This document shows positions 18,518 through 26,937 of a DNA stretch of 64,000 nucleotides, in pieces. The stretch's first letter is position 1. Every line of letters starts with the position of its first letter. The notes beneath the pieces are model-generated. The model had not been told where the DNA came from. It did not search any database and was given only the letters and a program-made list of their open reading frames with translations. Made by a program: the position numbers and the translations under genes. Origin of the DNA: Paraburkholderia sp. PREW-6R (lineage in GTDB: Bacteria > Pseudomonadota > Gammaproteobacteria > Burkholderiales > Burkholderiaceae); the NCBI RefSeq assembly GCF_039621805.1, contig NZ_CP155074.1, positions 372,001-436,000 on the forward strand. Reading direction: 5' to 3'.

Positions 18518-19491
18518 GAGTTCCATTCGATAACAAGCACTGGGTCGGCCGTTCCGACGAGGGCGAACCCGGCGACACGCGCCGTGTGTTCGACCAGGTC
18601 GTCGCGTTCGACGGCTCGTGTGGCCGGGAGCGTGTCGCAACGGGCAACGACATGCCAGTAATCATCGGCTTTGGCTGCGATGAGGGCGTGCGGCGCAATC
18701 AGGGGCGCACGGGTGCCGCGCATGCACCGAAAGAGTTGCGGCGCGCGCTGGCGGGCTTGCCGGCCAACGCGGCTATCGCGGCGCTCGCCGATGCGGGCGA
18801 TGTGGTTTGCGACGACGGCGATCTGGAACGCGCTCAGACCCAGCTGGCTGCACTGGTCGCCGACGTGTTGGCCCATGGCGGCAGGCCTCTGGTTTTTGGC
18901 GGCGGCCACGAGGTGGCGTGGGGCACGTATGCCGGGTTTCGCCTTCATCAGGAGCGCGCGGTTGCTGATTTCTCCCGCGCATCGCGCAAGCTGCTCATCA
19001 TCAACTTCGATGCCCACTTCGATCTGCGTCGCAAGCGTCCCGCAAATTCAGGCACTCCGTTCGATCAGATCGCTGACGATTGCCGCGAGAGCGGCGTGCC
19101 GTTCCATTACGTCTGCTTCGGCATCAGCGAGCTGGCCAATACCGCGTCGCTGTTCGCGCGTGCGCATGAACTCAACGTGCGAAGTGTGCTCGATGTCGAC
19201 ATGCAGGAGGCGCAGTTGCCCCATCTCTTGCGTGAACTTGGGCAATTGCTCGACACCGCGGATGACGTCTATCTGACGATCGATCTCGACGTGCTACCGG
19301 CCGCCACCGCACCGGGCGTCTCGGCGCCGGCCGCGCTCGGCGTGCCGTTATACGTAGTGGAAGCGATGGTGCGGCGAGTGCGCGCGTCGGGCAAGCTGCG
19401 TGTGGCGGATATTGCCGAGTACAACCCGTCGCTCGATCAGGACAAGCGGACGGCGCGAGCCGCGGCGAGACTGGCCTACCGGTTGCTGTGA
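18514..19491 (+). CDS. hutG: Formimidoylglutamase
   Basis: A 325-residue ureohydrolase (arginase family). It should convert N-formimidoyl-L-glutamate and water to glutamate and formamide, the last step of one histidine degradation branch. The two-manganese ligands are visible: [23 protein letters not shown] and [10 protein letters not shown]. The N-terminus ([21 protein letters not shown]) is typical of HutG rather than arginase or agmatinase. ATG 18514 overlaps the ATPase stop. No other hut gene is in the window, so it may be the pathway enzyme or a second copy tied to the transporter. Confidence 0.88.
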   Translation: MRVPFDNKHWVGRSDEGEPGDTRRVFDQVVAFDGSCGRERVATGNDMPVIIGFGCDEGVRRNQGRTGAAHAPKELRRALAGLPANAAIAALADAGDVVCDDGDLERAQTQLAALVADVLAHGGRPLVFGGGHEVAWGTYAGFRLHQERAVADFSRASRKLLIINFDAHFDLRRKRPANSGTPFDQIADDCRESGVPFHYVCFGISELANTASLFARAHELNVRSVLDVDMQEAQLPHLLRELGQLLDTADDVYLTIDLDVLPAATAPGVSAPAALGVPLYVVEAMVRRVRASGKLRVADIAEYNPSLDQDKRTARAAARLAYRLL

Positions 19492-19718
19492 CAGGGTCAA
19501 TCGAGAATCTCGCCGGGTTTTAGGAAAATTCCAGCGCTATTGCGGTGCGGTCGCATAGGCACGGCGAGCGGCGGTGTCGATAATTCGGTTCGGCAATTAA
19601 CCAGCAGACGTTGTCTTCGCAAGGTGGCGTGGGCGAAGCGCTCACGCCGGTGCTTTGCCGCCGGCTCGTCCCTTTGGGTGTTTGAACGTCGCGCGCAGAC
19701 TAAAGAATTTCGGTTGAA

Positions 19719-20198
19719 ATGAGCTTCGGTAAGCCGAGGATATTCCGTCGGACACTAAATGGGTGGGGCCTGATTCCAGGCGTGATCGAAGCATGCGTGG
19801 CGCTGAGCGCGCAGGCCCAGACGCCCGCGCCCGGCGCAACTGCTCCAGCGGTCACGCAGGCGCTCATGCAGTTGCGTAGCGATTACCTCGGCAAACGCGA
19901 CCTGCCGCCAGTCGGGCCGGCTGCCGTTGCCGTCCAGCAGCGGGGCGCGGCGGAGGCAATCGGCAAGGCGCCGCCTACAGTGCAGTCGTTCGAGGCGGGA
20001 ACATCGCTTCCGGTTAGCGAGGAGCGTCAGTCGGTCAATGCGACTATCGCCACTATCGCCGCAAACGTGGCGACGGCTGATCAGACGGACGGCGCCGCGC
20101 GGTTGCAGCTGTATTCGAGCGTGGCGCGGGTGCATGCGCCGCCACGGCCGGCGGTTCTTCTATCGGATATGAAGCGGGAAAAAAACAACCGCCAGTAA
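19719..20198 (+). CDS. Hypothetical exported protein upstream of the peptide gene
   Basis: A 159-residue Ala/Gln-rich protein. The N-terminus is basic (MSFGKPRIFRR) with a modest hydrophobic stretch (LIPGVIEACVALSAQAQ) that could be a signal peptide. The remainder has no recognisable domain and ends in a basic tail (MKREKNNRQ). It is followed by a GGCCGC/GCGGCC hairpin at 20219 and then by the Cys-rich peptide gene, so it might belong to that system, but no family evidence supports this. The preceding 227 bases hold no gene I can support. Confidence 0.5.
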   Translation: MSFGKPRIFRRTLNGWGLIPGVIEACVALSAQAQTPAPGATAPAVTQALMQLRSDYLGKRDLPPVGPAAVAVQQRGAAEAIGKAPPTVQSFEAGTSLPVSEERQSVNATIATIAANVATADQTDGAARLQLYSSVARVHAPPRPAVLLSDMKREKNNRQ

Positions 20199-20218
20199 CG
20201 GCAACGAGACCGTATTGA

Positions 20219-20241
20219 GGCCGCGTTATTGCGGCCGCTTG
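20219..20241 (+). terminator. Short GC hairpin after the hypothetical gene
   Basis: GGCCGC (20219-20224) and GCGGCC (20231-20236) form a 6-bp stem with a GTTATT loop, followed by GCTTG. It could be a weak terminator separating the hypothetical gene from the peptide transcript. Confidence 0.35.
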
Positions 20242-20310
20242 TTGACCGAAAGCATCGAGCGAGTTTAAAGATTGGCCAAGCTATTCACCGTGGCGAGGCC
20301 ATGTTTGTAG

Positions 20311-20339
20311 TTGATGTGTTAGTTAGTTGTATTTATTTT
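20311..20339 (+). promoter_or_regulatory. Possible sigma-70 promoter in an AT-rich leader
   Basis: TTGATG (20311-20316) and TATTTT (20334-20339) are 17 bases apart, in a markedly AT-rich stretch (about 20302-20360) that contrasts with the GC-rich surroundings. The predicted start site would give a short leader before the ATG at 20360. The -10 box is a weak match. Confidence 0.4.
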
Positions 20340-20359
20340 TATTTAAAAAGGTACTAAAA

Positions 20360-20494
20360 ATGCAAAAGATCGATCGCAACGCGCTGGCTCAATCGAACAT
20401 CGCTGGCGGCTGCTGCAAGTGCTGCTGCGCACCGGCATCGAAGCCGGTTACTTCCGCCGCAGCGACGCCCGCCAAGGCTGTCGTCAAGGCATAA
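20360..20494 (+). CDS. Cys-rich Gly-Gly leader peptide (microcin-like precursor)
   Basis: A 44-codon gene from ATG 20360 to TAA 20492-20494, with AAGG 8 bases upstream. The product divides into a leader (MQKIDRNALAQSNIAGG, residues 1-17) and a 27-residue core that begins CCKCCCAPASKP and continues Ala/Thr/Lys-rich to ...AVVKA. The leader has Gly at -1 and -2 and Ile at -4 of the predicted cleavage site, as C39 peptidase substrates do, although Leu is at -9 and the usual -7/-12 residues differ. The genes that follow encode a C39-peptidase ABC exporter, adaptor and outer-membrane channel, so this is very likely their cargo. Five Cys in six residues at the mature N-terminus is unusual; it could bind metal, form disulfides or be acylated. 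Activity unknown. Confidence 0.75.
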   Translation: MQKIDRNALAQSNIAGGCCKCCCAPASKPVTSAAATPAKAVVKA

Positions 20495-20520
20495 GCGGCA
20501 ACGCCGCAGCGCCATAACGA

Positions 20521-20580
20521 CGGGTTGAAAGCCCGCCGTTGATTCCGCGAAGCCTTGTACCCCTAAAGTCGGGCTTCGCG
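20521..20580 (+). terminator. Two hairpins between the peptide gene and the export genes
   Basis: An imperfect 9-bp stem (about 20517-20525 with 20532-20540) is followed by a perfect 9-bp stem CGCGAAGCC/GGCTTCGCG (20546-20554 with 20572-20580, 17-base loop), then TTCAGG. Such structures commonly allow high precursor expression with lower read-through into export genes. T-runs are weak, so termination is only partial at best. Confidence 0.45.
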
Positions 20581-20635
20581 TTCAGGTGACGCGAGCATCG
20601 CACAAGCAGCCCGCATCACTTTCGAAGGATCAGGC

Positions 20636-21577
20636 ATGGGCTTATCCCGAGCGTTTCGCGCCGTTGCTTACGCGATCAGGCGCACCCGTGGCCGGATGTT
20701 TGGCGCTCTTATCGCCCGTGTGCCACTGCGCGCCATAGAACCGCTCGCTATTGTCATGTGGTGCGTGCGCAGTCTGTACGACGCGAAGACGCGCTCGAGC
20801 GGTCTGGAGCGGCGGGAAGTGGGGCGTGAAGTATTAAAGCTCGGCGAGCTTCGCAACTGGAGCGTGCTGCCCGGCAGAACGCTCGAACACTTGTTGGACC
20901 AACGCCTCCACTTTGGCCGGCAGCGCGACCGCGCGGAAGCACTGCCTGATCTCCAGCGCGCCGCAAGCGTGCTTGCGCGAACCATCAACGAGATGAGGGC
21001 CGACACACCGGGGCGGCCGGTCGTCGTTTCACCGTTTCATTATGTATCTCAGTACGCGAACATTAGTGTGGTCGATGAATTACGCAAGCAACTGGGGCTT
21101 GCATCGATCGGCGTGGTGTCGGGTGTGCCGCGGGATATCTATGGCAGCGACGAGGCACTGATTCCGAATATCGAGATTTTGCATACCTACAGCGAGACGA
21201 ACCGCACCGGCCTTGGGCTGCGCGCCGCGCGCTCGCTTAGGCGTCATGGCGTCGTCGTGCTTTTTGCCGATGCGCCGCCCTTCGCGCTGAGTGGATATCC
21301 GATGGAGACGGTCGGCGTGTCTATTTTCGGGCGGCCAGCGCGCATTCACAACGGCGTGTTTCGGATGGGCGCGCCGCTCGATGCGGTCATGCTGCCGTTC
21401 TATCTGCGCTTTGAAAACGGGCGCTTCAGCGCAGTGGTTCTTGATCCGATTGAACTGGCGGCGAGCAACGCGCCGCAACGCGTTGCAGCCTGCATCGAGC
21501 ACGCGCTGATGGACAACTATGCGCGCTCATTGATCGCCGGACATCCGTCCATGTACGCGTTTTCACCAAGCCGCTGA
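20636..21577 (+). CDS. Divergent LpxL/HtrB-like acyltransferase fold protein
   Basis: A 313-residue protein resembling lipid A late acyltransferases (lysophospholipid acyltransferase superfamily) in order and length: VVVSPFHYVSQYANIS, GVVSGVPRDIYGSDEALIPN, LRRHGVVVLFADAP, IFGRPARIHNGVFRMGA. The catalytic HX4(D/E) motif is not intact: H135 is present but the acidic position is Tyr140. The RhGVVVLFADAP segment matches the conserved G-G-x-x-x-x-x-D-x block. It starts 141 bases after the peptide gene with AAGGA upstream and is followed by the HlyD gene, so it probably acts on the exported peptide, for example by acylating it, or has lost enzyme activity. Both are inference. Confidence 0.65.
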   Translation: MGLSRAFRAVAYAIRRTRGRMFGALIARVPLRAIEPLAIVMWCVRSLYDAKTRSSGLERREVGREVLKLGELRNWSVLPGRTLEHLLDQRLHFGRQRDRAEALPDLQRAASVLARTINEMRADTPGRPVVVSPFHYVSQYANISVVDELRKQLGLASIGVVSGVPRDIYGSDEALIPNIEILHTYSETNRTGLGLRAARSLRRHGVVVLFADAPPFALSGYPMETVGVSIFGRPARIHNGVFRMGAPLDAVMLPFYLRFENGRFSAVVLDPIELAASNAPQRVAACIEHALMDNYARSLIAGHPSMYAFSPSR

Positions 21578-21661
21578 CCACGGGAACGCGGACACACAGC
21601 CGACGCAAAAATGGACGTTGCAGGACCGCATCACTAAAACGAACGACGCCGCAAGAGAGTC

Positions 21662-22867
21662 ATGGAACCCACCAGCATTCCGCAGTTCAGGGACGTTTCC
21701 TGGCGATGGATCACTTACGCCGCATCGACGATCGTCGTCGTCGCGATTGGATTTGGATTTTTTCACGAGGTCGAGCTCAAGCAGGACGTGCAATGCGAAA
21801 TCGTCTCGCCGGCCGAAGTAAAAATAGGGGGCTTCACGGGCCTCGTGACTTCGGTGTACGTGCATCCTTCGGAACATGTTGCTGCCGGAGCAAGGTTGTT
21901 CAGCGTGCAGCGTGACTTATCGCTAGCAAGCGACGGCCGCCCGCGCCGCGCATTCGACCTGCAAATGCGCGACGAACAGCTACGCGCAGCAGACGAGCAG
22001 TACGTGCAACGCAATGCGCAGCTGAAAGCCCAGCGCGATGCTTCGGTTTTGACCTGGTCGTCCCGCAAGGCGGAACTCGCGGCGCTCGACGAGCAGATCG
22101 CGCAGAATCGCCAGCTCGTCAGCGAGTCAGAGCGCAAGCTGGCGCGCCTGAATTCGGTGTCCGACTACGTGACTGCCGACCGTATCGAACAGGCCAGCGC
22201 CGACGCGCATCAGGTCAAGGTTTCCGTCGCGCAAAGTGTTGCGCGCCGCGAGCAGCTGCTCGGCGAAATGTCCACACTCAATGGCGGTCAGCGCGATCTC
22301 GACGCGCAACTGAAGGAGAACGACGCGCGGCATGAGCAAACCATCCAGGACATTCAGATGCGCTTCGAACAGGCGCGTCAGGACGCGACGATTTCCGCGC
22401 CCCACGCGGGCGTCGTGACGTTCTCGAACCTGGTGCCAGGCCGCACGCTGGATGCTTCCGACGTCGCGCTCGTCATCGCAACCGGCGATCGAGGCGCGCT
22501 GCGCGCGGCGTTGCGTATCCCGTCACGCCGGCGCGGTTTTGTCGAAAAAGGCCAGATCGTCAGATTGAAATTCGACGCATTCCCTTACGCGAAATTCGGC
22601 ACGTATGAAGCGCGTATCGATGCGATATCCGACACGACGCTGCAATCGACCATGTCGCCGCGCGCCCCATCCCCAATGTCCGCAGGCAAGAGTGGCGGCG
22701 ACGGCGACTACATGGCGTGGGCAACATTGAGAGGCAGGACGTTCCAGTACGGCCAGCAGCGATTCGACATTCTGCCGGGAATGCGCGCGACGGCAAGTAT
22801 CGTGGTCGAACGGCGCACCATTGCCGAATGGGTGCTGGCGCCGCTCTTCCGCATGATCAGAGGCTAA
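21662..22867 (+). CDS. HlyD-type membrane fusion protein of the peptide exporter
   Basis: A 401-residue adaptor with one N-terminal membrane helix (SWRWITYAASTIVVVAIGFGFF), a biotinyl-lipoyl-like half (GFTGLVTSVYVHPSEHVAAGARLF), a long coiled coil (about residues 95-235, Gln/Glu/Ala/Arg-rich) and the second lipoyl half (TISAPHAGVVTFSNLVPGRTL), then beta domains. It links the inner-membrane ABC protein to the TolC-like channel. The ABC gene begins 13 bases after it. The layout matches adaptors for double-glycine peptides such as CvaA. Confidence 0.9.
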   Translation: MEPTSIPQFRDVSWRWITYAASTIVVVAIGFGFFHEVELKQDVQCEIVSPAEVKIGGFTGLVTSVYVHPSEHVAAGARLFSVQRDLSLASDGRPRRAFDLQMRDEQLRAADEQYVQRNAQLKAQRDASVLTWSSRKAELAALDEQIAQNRQLVSESERKLARLNSVSDYVTADRIEQASADAHQVKVSVAQSVARREQLLGEMSTLNGGQRDLDAQLKENDARHEQTIQDIQMRFEQARQDATISAPHAGVVTFSNLVPGRTLDASDVALVIATGDRGALRAALRIPSRRRGFVEKGQIVRLKFDAFPYAKFGTYEARIDAISDTTLQSTMSPRAPSPMSAGKSGGDGDYMAWATLRGRTFQYGQQRFDILPGMRATASIVVERRTIAEWVLAPLFRMIRG

Positions 22868-22880
22868 TCAGAGGTCCACA

Positions 22881-24998
22881 GTGCGAGTGATTTACCAGAA
22901 CGAAGTCGCCGAATGCGGCTATGCGTGCCTCGCGATGGTGCTCACGCATCTGGGGCGAGCGACCGACGTGCGCGAACTGTCGGCGTTCAGGCCGATCTCG
23001 TCGAACGGTCTTTCGCTCATGGACCTGTACGACATCGCAACCGACTTCGGACTTGCCGTGCAGGCTTACCGGTTCGATACCGCCGACCTCTCTTCCATGA
23101 AACGCGGCTCGATCCTTCACTTCGGCGGCGCGCATTTCGTCGTGTTTGAAAAGAGCGGCCTCGGGTATGTGCAGGTGATCGATCCCGCGACCGGCCGGCG
23201 GCGCGTTTCGATGGATACGTTCATGGCGAGTGTGTCCGGCTACCTGCTGGAATGCTCCGCGACGCCGTCCATGCCGCGTATTCGCTCGAAATCGCCGGTG
23301 CCCGGTGCGTTGGCCCGCGTGCGCGCGCTGAACCCCGCGCTGCGTGGGCAATTGGCGAAAGTCATGTTCGTCGCGCTCGGGAGTCAGTTTGCCATTCTCG
23401 CCATGCCGTATCTCGGCAATCTGGTGCTCGACTACGTGATCTCGGCAGACAACATCAATCTGTTGAACGTGCTCGTGCTGACGTTTGCGGGCATCTTCGC
23501 AGTGGGCGCGCTTAGCCAGTACGTGGAGACGCGCCTCGTGGAATTGCTGCACCAGCTCACACAGATCAACATGACCGAAGGTGTGCTCGGCCACCTGCTG
23601 CGCAACCCGATCTCGTGGTTCGAGAAGCGCCACGTTGGCGACGTCTTCGCACGCGTCAAAGCGCAGGACGAGATCAGCGTGCAGGCAACACGAACTTTCA
23701 CGTCGATGTGCATCGATATCGCAGTCGGCGTTCTCGCGTTCGCGCTCATGCTGGTGCAAAGCCCGAAGCTGACCGCCGTTGCCGCCGGCATGTTCATCGT
23801 GTACCTCGCCGTCGCGCTCGGCATGTTTTCGCAAATGCGCGACAACCATGCGCTGGTGCTCGAAACGTCGGCGCGTTGCGACGACGCGCTGATCGAAACC
23901 ATTCGCGCGGCCGGTCTCATCAAACTTGCTCAAGGCGAGACGAGGCGCACCGCCAGCTTCATGACACGCTACAAGGAATACGTCGCTGCGTTGCTCAAGG
24001 GTAACCGGTTGAGCAGCGCCCGCGACGGTATTCTCAAGGCCGTGCAGTATGCGGATACGATTGCGATCACCTGGTTCGCCGCGCGGCTGATGCTGGGAGG
24101 CGCCGTATCGGTGGGCGTTTTCTATTCCTTCCTGATCTATAAGTCATTGATGTCCGAGCGCCTCGCCAACGCCGTGAATGGTGCATTCGCCTATTTCATG
24201 CTCAGCGTGCCGGTGGCGCGTGTAGCGGACATCGTGGAGTGTGAGCCGGAGCGTTATACGCCGTCGTCCGACTGTAATCGCGCAACCGAGTTGCGCGCGT
24301 TCGAACGTATCGAAATGCGAGGGGTGACTTTCCGCTATGGCGTGTCCGATCGGCCTGTGCTGGAAAACGTGAGTCTTGACATTCGCCATGGTGACAAGAT
24401 CGCGATCACCGGGCCGTCCGGCGCGGGCAAATCGACTTTGTTCAAGCTGCTATCCGGGTCCGAGCCCTTGCAGGAAGGACGCATTTTGCTGAACGGCATC
24501 GAATGGCCGAATCTGTTCGTCGACGAAATCCGTCGGCACGCTGCGCACATGCGCCAGGGCGACCTGATTCTGCACGGTTCGATTGCCGATAACGTGACAT
24601 TGTTCTCGGCAAGCGTCGACGAAGAGCGGGTCAATGCGCTACTCGACGAAGTTGGCTTGCTACAGGACGTCATGCGTCTGCCGATGCGCACGCGAACCGT
24701 CATCAGCGATACGATCGCAAACATTTCGGCGGGGCAGCGTCAGCGATTACTACTGGCACGCGCGCTGTATCAGGGGCGCAGCGTGCTGATGCTCGACGAA
24801 CCGACATCGAATCTCGATCCAGCTTCCGTGCAGCACATTGCAGCACTGTTGCAGCGGCTGACCTGTACGGTGGTGGTGATTACCCACGACCGCTCGCTCG
24901 CCAGTACGTTCGGCATTCGCTATCGTCTGGCGGACGGGGCGCTCGTGCGCGAGACGCCAGGCGCAGTTCAAGCGTGGTGTGAGACGGGCCATGTCTAA
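22881..24998 (+). CDS. ABC exporter with N-terminal C39 leader peptidase
   Basis: A 705-residue bacteriocin-type exporter starting at GTG 22881 (AGAGG 6 bases upstream). Residues 1-125 are a C39 peptidase with Gln6, catalytic Cys12 (EVAECGYACLAM), His85 (GGAHFVVF) and Asp101 (VIDPATGRR), all intact, so it should cut after the Gly-Gly leader. Six membrane helices follow (about 155-430), then the ATPase with Walker A GPSGAGKST at 511-519, signature ISAGQRQRLLLARAL and Walker B VLMLDEPTSNLD. The signature is SAGQ rather than SGGQ. It overlaps the TolC-like gene by 8 bases. Its natural substrate is presumably the peptide at 20360. Confidence 0.94.
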   Translation: MRVIYQNEVAECGYACLAMVLTHLGRATDVRELSAFRPISSNGLSLMDLYDIATDFGLAVQAYRFDTADLSSMKRGSILHFGGAHFVVFEKSGLGYVQVIDPATGRRRVSMDTFMASVSGYLLECSATPSMPRIRSKSPVPGALARVRALNPALRGQLAKVMFVALGSQFAILAMPYLGNLVLDYVISADNINLLNVLVLTFAGIFAVGALSQYVETRLVELLHQLTQINMTEGVLGHLLRNPISWFEKRHVGDVFARVKAQDEISVQATRTFTSMCIDIAVGVLAFALMLVQSPKLTAVAAGMFIVYLAVALGMFSQMRDNHALVLETSARCDDALIETIRAAGLIKLAQGETRRTASFMTRYKEYVAALLKGNRLSSARDGILKAVQYADTIAITWFAARLMLGGAVSVGVFYSFLIYKSLMSERLANAVNGAFAYFMLSVPVARVADIVECEPERYTPSSDCNRATELRAFERIEMRGVTFRYGVSDRPVLENVSLDIRHGDKIAITGPSGAGKSTLFKLLSGSEPLQEGRILLNGIEWPNLFVDEIRRHAAHMRQGDLILHGSIADNVTLFSASVDEERVNALLDEVGLLQDVMRLPMRTRTVISDTIANISAGQRQRLLLARALYQGRSVLMLDEPTSNLDPASVQHIAALLQRLTCTVVVITHDRSLASTFGIRYRLADGALVRETPGAVQAWCETGHV

Positions 24999-26295
24999 GT
25001 CCCGCCTGGCAATGGGCATGATCGGCCTCGCTTGCGCGTTGGCCAACCCCGCGCATGCGGCGGATCTCGTAAGCGTCGTGCAGCAGGCGCTGGGCCGCGA
25101 CTCGAATCTCGCGCAGGCTCGCGCCGGCTACGCGGCCGCGCAGCAGGCCGTGCCGGAGGCTCGTGCAGGCCTGCTGCCGCAGATTTCGGCCGGTTGGGGG
25201 CGTGCGTATAACCGCATCGACACGGACGGCTTTCCGGGCACACATTATTGGCAATCGGGCTGGACGGTCAACATCGCCCAGCCGCTGTTCGACTGGACAA
25301 AGTGGACCGCGTACAAGCAGGCGGATTATGTCGAGGCACATGGCGCGGTCGAGTTGAATGCCGCGCAGCAGGCCGCGATCCTTCAGGCGGTGCGCGTCTA
25401 CTTCGACGCACTGGCGGCCGAAGACGAACTCACGCGCGTGAACGAATATGCAGCGGCGGTGGACCAGCACGCACAGTGGCTCGATCGCGCGAAAGCGGCG
25501 GGCGAAGCAACCGTCATCGATATACGCGATGTGGAGACCGAACGCGAGCAGGTCGCGCTGCAACAGATGGATGCGGAAAACCGCCTGCTTGCCAAACGTC
25601 GTGCCTGGGAGCAGACAACCGGTGTGCCATTCGAGACCCTTGCGCGTTTGCCGGACAGCTTGCGGATGCCGCCTCTCGTCCCCGCAGATGTCGAGGTGTG
25701 GGCGAGCCAGGCCAAGAGCCATGCGTTTGACGTGCAGTTGAAACAGCTCGACTGGCAGATCGCAAAGATGGACGTCAGCAAGGCGCAGTCCGCGCATTGG
25801 CCTTCCGCCTATTTGACCGGCAGCTATACGCCGGCAGGCGCGGCCTCGGGTTACTCGCGTCCCACCACGACGACCACTGGCATGCTGTCGATTTCAATCC
25901 CTCTTTACTCCGGCGGCGAGACGCAGGCGAAAGTGCAGGCCTCCGAGGCGCTCGAAGACAAGGCGCAGCAGGGACTCTCTGGCGCCATGCGCGGCGCGGA
26001 AGCTTCGGCGCGCGACGACTACAGCCGCTATCAATACGGTCGCGCCCGTGTCGAGCGGCTGACCCGTCTGGTGGAGTTGTCGCGTGAAACGCTGGCGGCG
26101 ACGCGTGTCGGATTCCGCGTGGGGGAGCGCACGGCCAACGATGTCATCCGAGCGATCGACACGCTCTATTCGCTACAGCGCGATCTCCTCGCCGCCCGTT
26201 ACGACGCGATCATCGCGTTGATGCAACTCAAAGGCGACACGGCCGCGCTGAGCCTGACCGACGTGGTTCAGATCAACGACGTGCTGGTGCACTGA
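24991..26295 (+). CDS. TolC family outer-membrane channel of the peptide exporter
   Basis: A 434-residue outer-membrane efflux protein with a signal peptide (MSKSRLAMGMIGLACALAN to AHA). Two repeats typical of TolC are visible: DLVSVVQQALGRDSNLAQARAGYAAAQQAVPEARAGLLPQIS and AQSAHWPSAYLTGSYT-SIPLYSGGETQAKV. ATG 24991 is preferred over GTG 24979. It overlaps the end of the ABC gene and is the last gene of the export operon; the MarR gene 137 bases on has its own promoter. Confidence 0.9.
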   Translation: MSKSRLAMGMIGLACALANPAHAADLVSVVQQALGRDSNLAQARAGYAAAQQAVPEARAGLLPQISAGWGRAYNRIDTDGFPGTHYWQSGWTVNIAQPLFDWTKWTAYKQADYVEAHGAVELNAAQQAAILQAVRVYFDALAAEDELTRVNEYAAAVDQHAQWLDRAKAAGEATVIDIRDVETEREQVALQQMDAENRLLAKRRAWEQTTGVPFETLARLPDSLRMPPLVPADVEVWASQAKSHAFDVQLKQLDWQIAKMDVSKAQSAHWPSAYLTGSYTPAGAASGYSRPTTTTTGMLSISIPLYSGGETQAKVQASEALEDKAQQGLSGAMRGAEASARDDYSRYQYGRARVERLTRLVELSRETLAATRVGFRVGERTANDVIRAIDTLYSLQRDLLAARYDAIIALMQLKGDTAALSLTDVVQINDVLVH

Positions 26296-26396
26296 GGTCC
26301 TGACGCCGACGTGCCCGTCGCGCGGTGCTGGCTAGCTGGCTGCATCAGCTTACAAACTGTCGTCGTCCGGAAAAGGAGCGCAAAGCACAAATTAAC

Positions 26397-26425
26397 TTGA
26401 CTCTGTGCGTATGCACATATAGACT
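26397..26425 (+). promoter_or_regulatory. Promoter with MarR-type operator between -35 and -10
   Basis: TTGACT (26397-26402) and TAGACT (26420-26425) are 17 bases apart. The spacer contains the palindrome TGTGCGTATGCACA (26404-26417). The same core, GTGCRTAYGCAC, recurs at 26903 and 27424, so MarR binding here would block polymerase. Confidence 0.6.
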
Positions 26426-26432
26426 CTGTTTC

Positions 26433-26855
26433 ATGACCCGCCCCATCTCTTACGACGAATGCAACTGTTTCGCGCTGCGCCAGGCGGCCCGGCACGTCAC
26501 GCAGATTTACGAGCGCCATTTGGGCTCGGTAGGTCTCACCGCTGCGCAGTTCACCATTCTGGCCAAGCTGGCGCGCACGCCGAACCTGGCCATGGTGGAC
26601 CTCGCAGAGGCGATGGTGATGGAGCGCACTACGCTGGTCCGCGCGATGAAGCCATTGCAGCGCGACGGCCTCGTGGTGGCCGAGTCGGCCGAAAATGACG
26701 GGCGCACGTTCCTGTTCAGTCTGACTGACAAAGGCGAAAAGACGTTCGACGAAGCAGCGACCGCCTGGCGGGCCGCGCAGGAAGAGTTCGAACAGCAATT
26801 CGGTCACGCCCGCGCCAAGGCGCTGCGCTCGGAGCTGTTCAATATCACGGGTTGA
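26433..26855 (+). CDS. MarR family regulator 1
   Basis: A 140-residue winged-helix regulator starting at ATG 26433 (MTRPISYDECNCFALRQ). The family HTH is seen in LTAAQFTILAKLARTPNLAMVDLAEAMVMERTTLVRAMKPLQRDGLV, followed by the wing ENDGRTFLFSLTDKG. It is close in sequence to the product of the next gene; both carry CFA(L/I)RQAAR near the N-terminus with a conserved Cys that could be a redox or ligand sensor. A palindromic operator overlaps its promoter, and the EmrAB-like efflux operon downstream has the same site. Confidence 0.92.
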   Translation: MTRPISYDECNCFALRQAARHVTQIYERHLGSVGLTAAQFTILAKLARTPNLAMVDLAEAMVMERTTLVRAMKPLQRDGLVVAESAENDGRTFLFSLTDKGEKTFDEAATAWRAAQEEFEQQFGHARAKALRSELFNITG

Positions 26856-26902
26856 TCGAGGTGCACGCGTCGCACGAACGGTCGTTGCGCACGCGTGTCA
26901 AT

Positions 26903-26914
26903 GTGCATATGCAC
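26903..26914. promoter_or_regulatory. MarR-type operator upstream of the second MarR gene
   Basis: GTGCATATGCAC is a perfect 12-bp palindrome, 23 bases before the chosen start of the second MarR gene. It matches the sites at 26405 and 27424. Confidence 0.65.
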
Positions 26915-26937
26915 TTATGAACCAGGAAGCGCACAAA

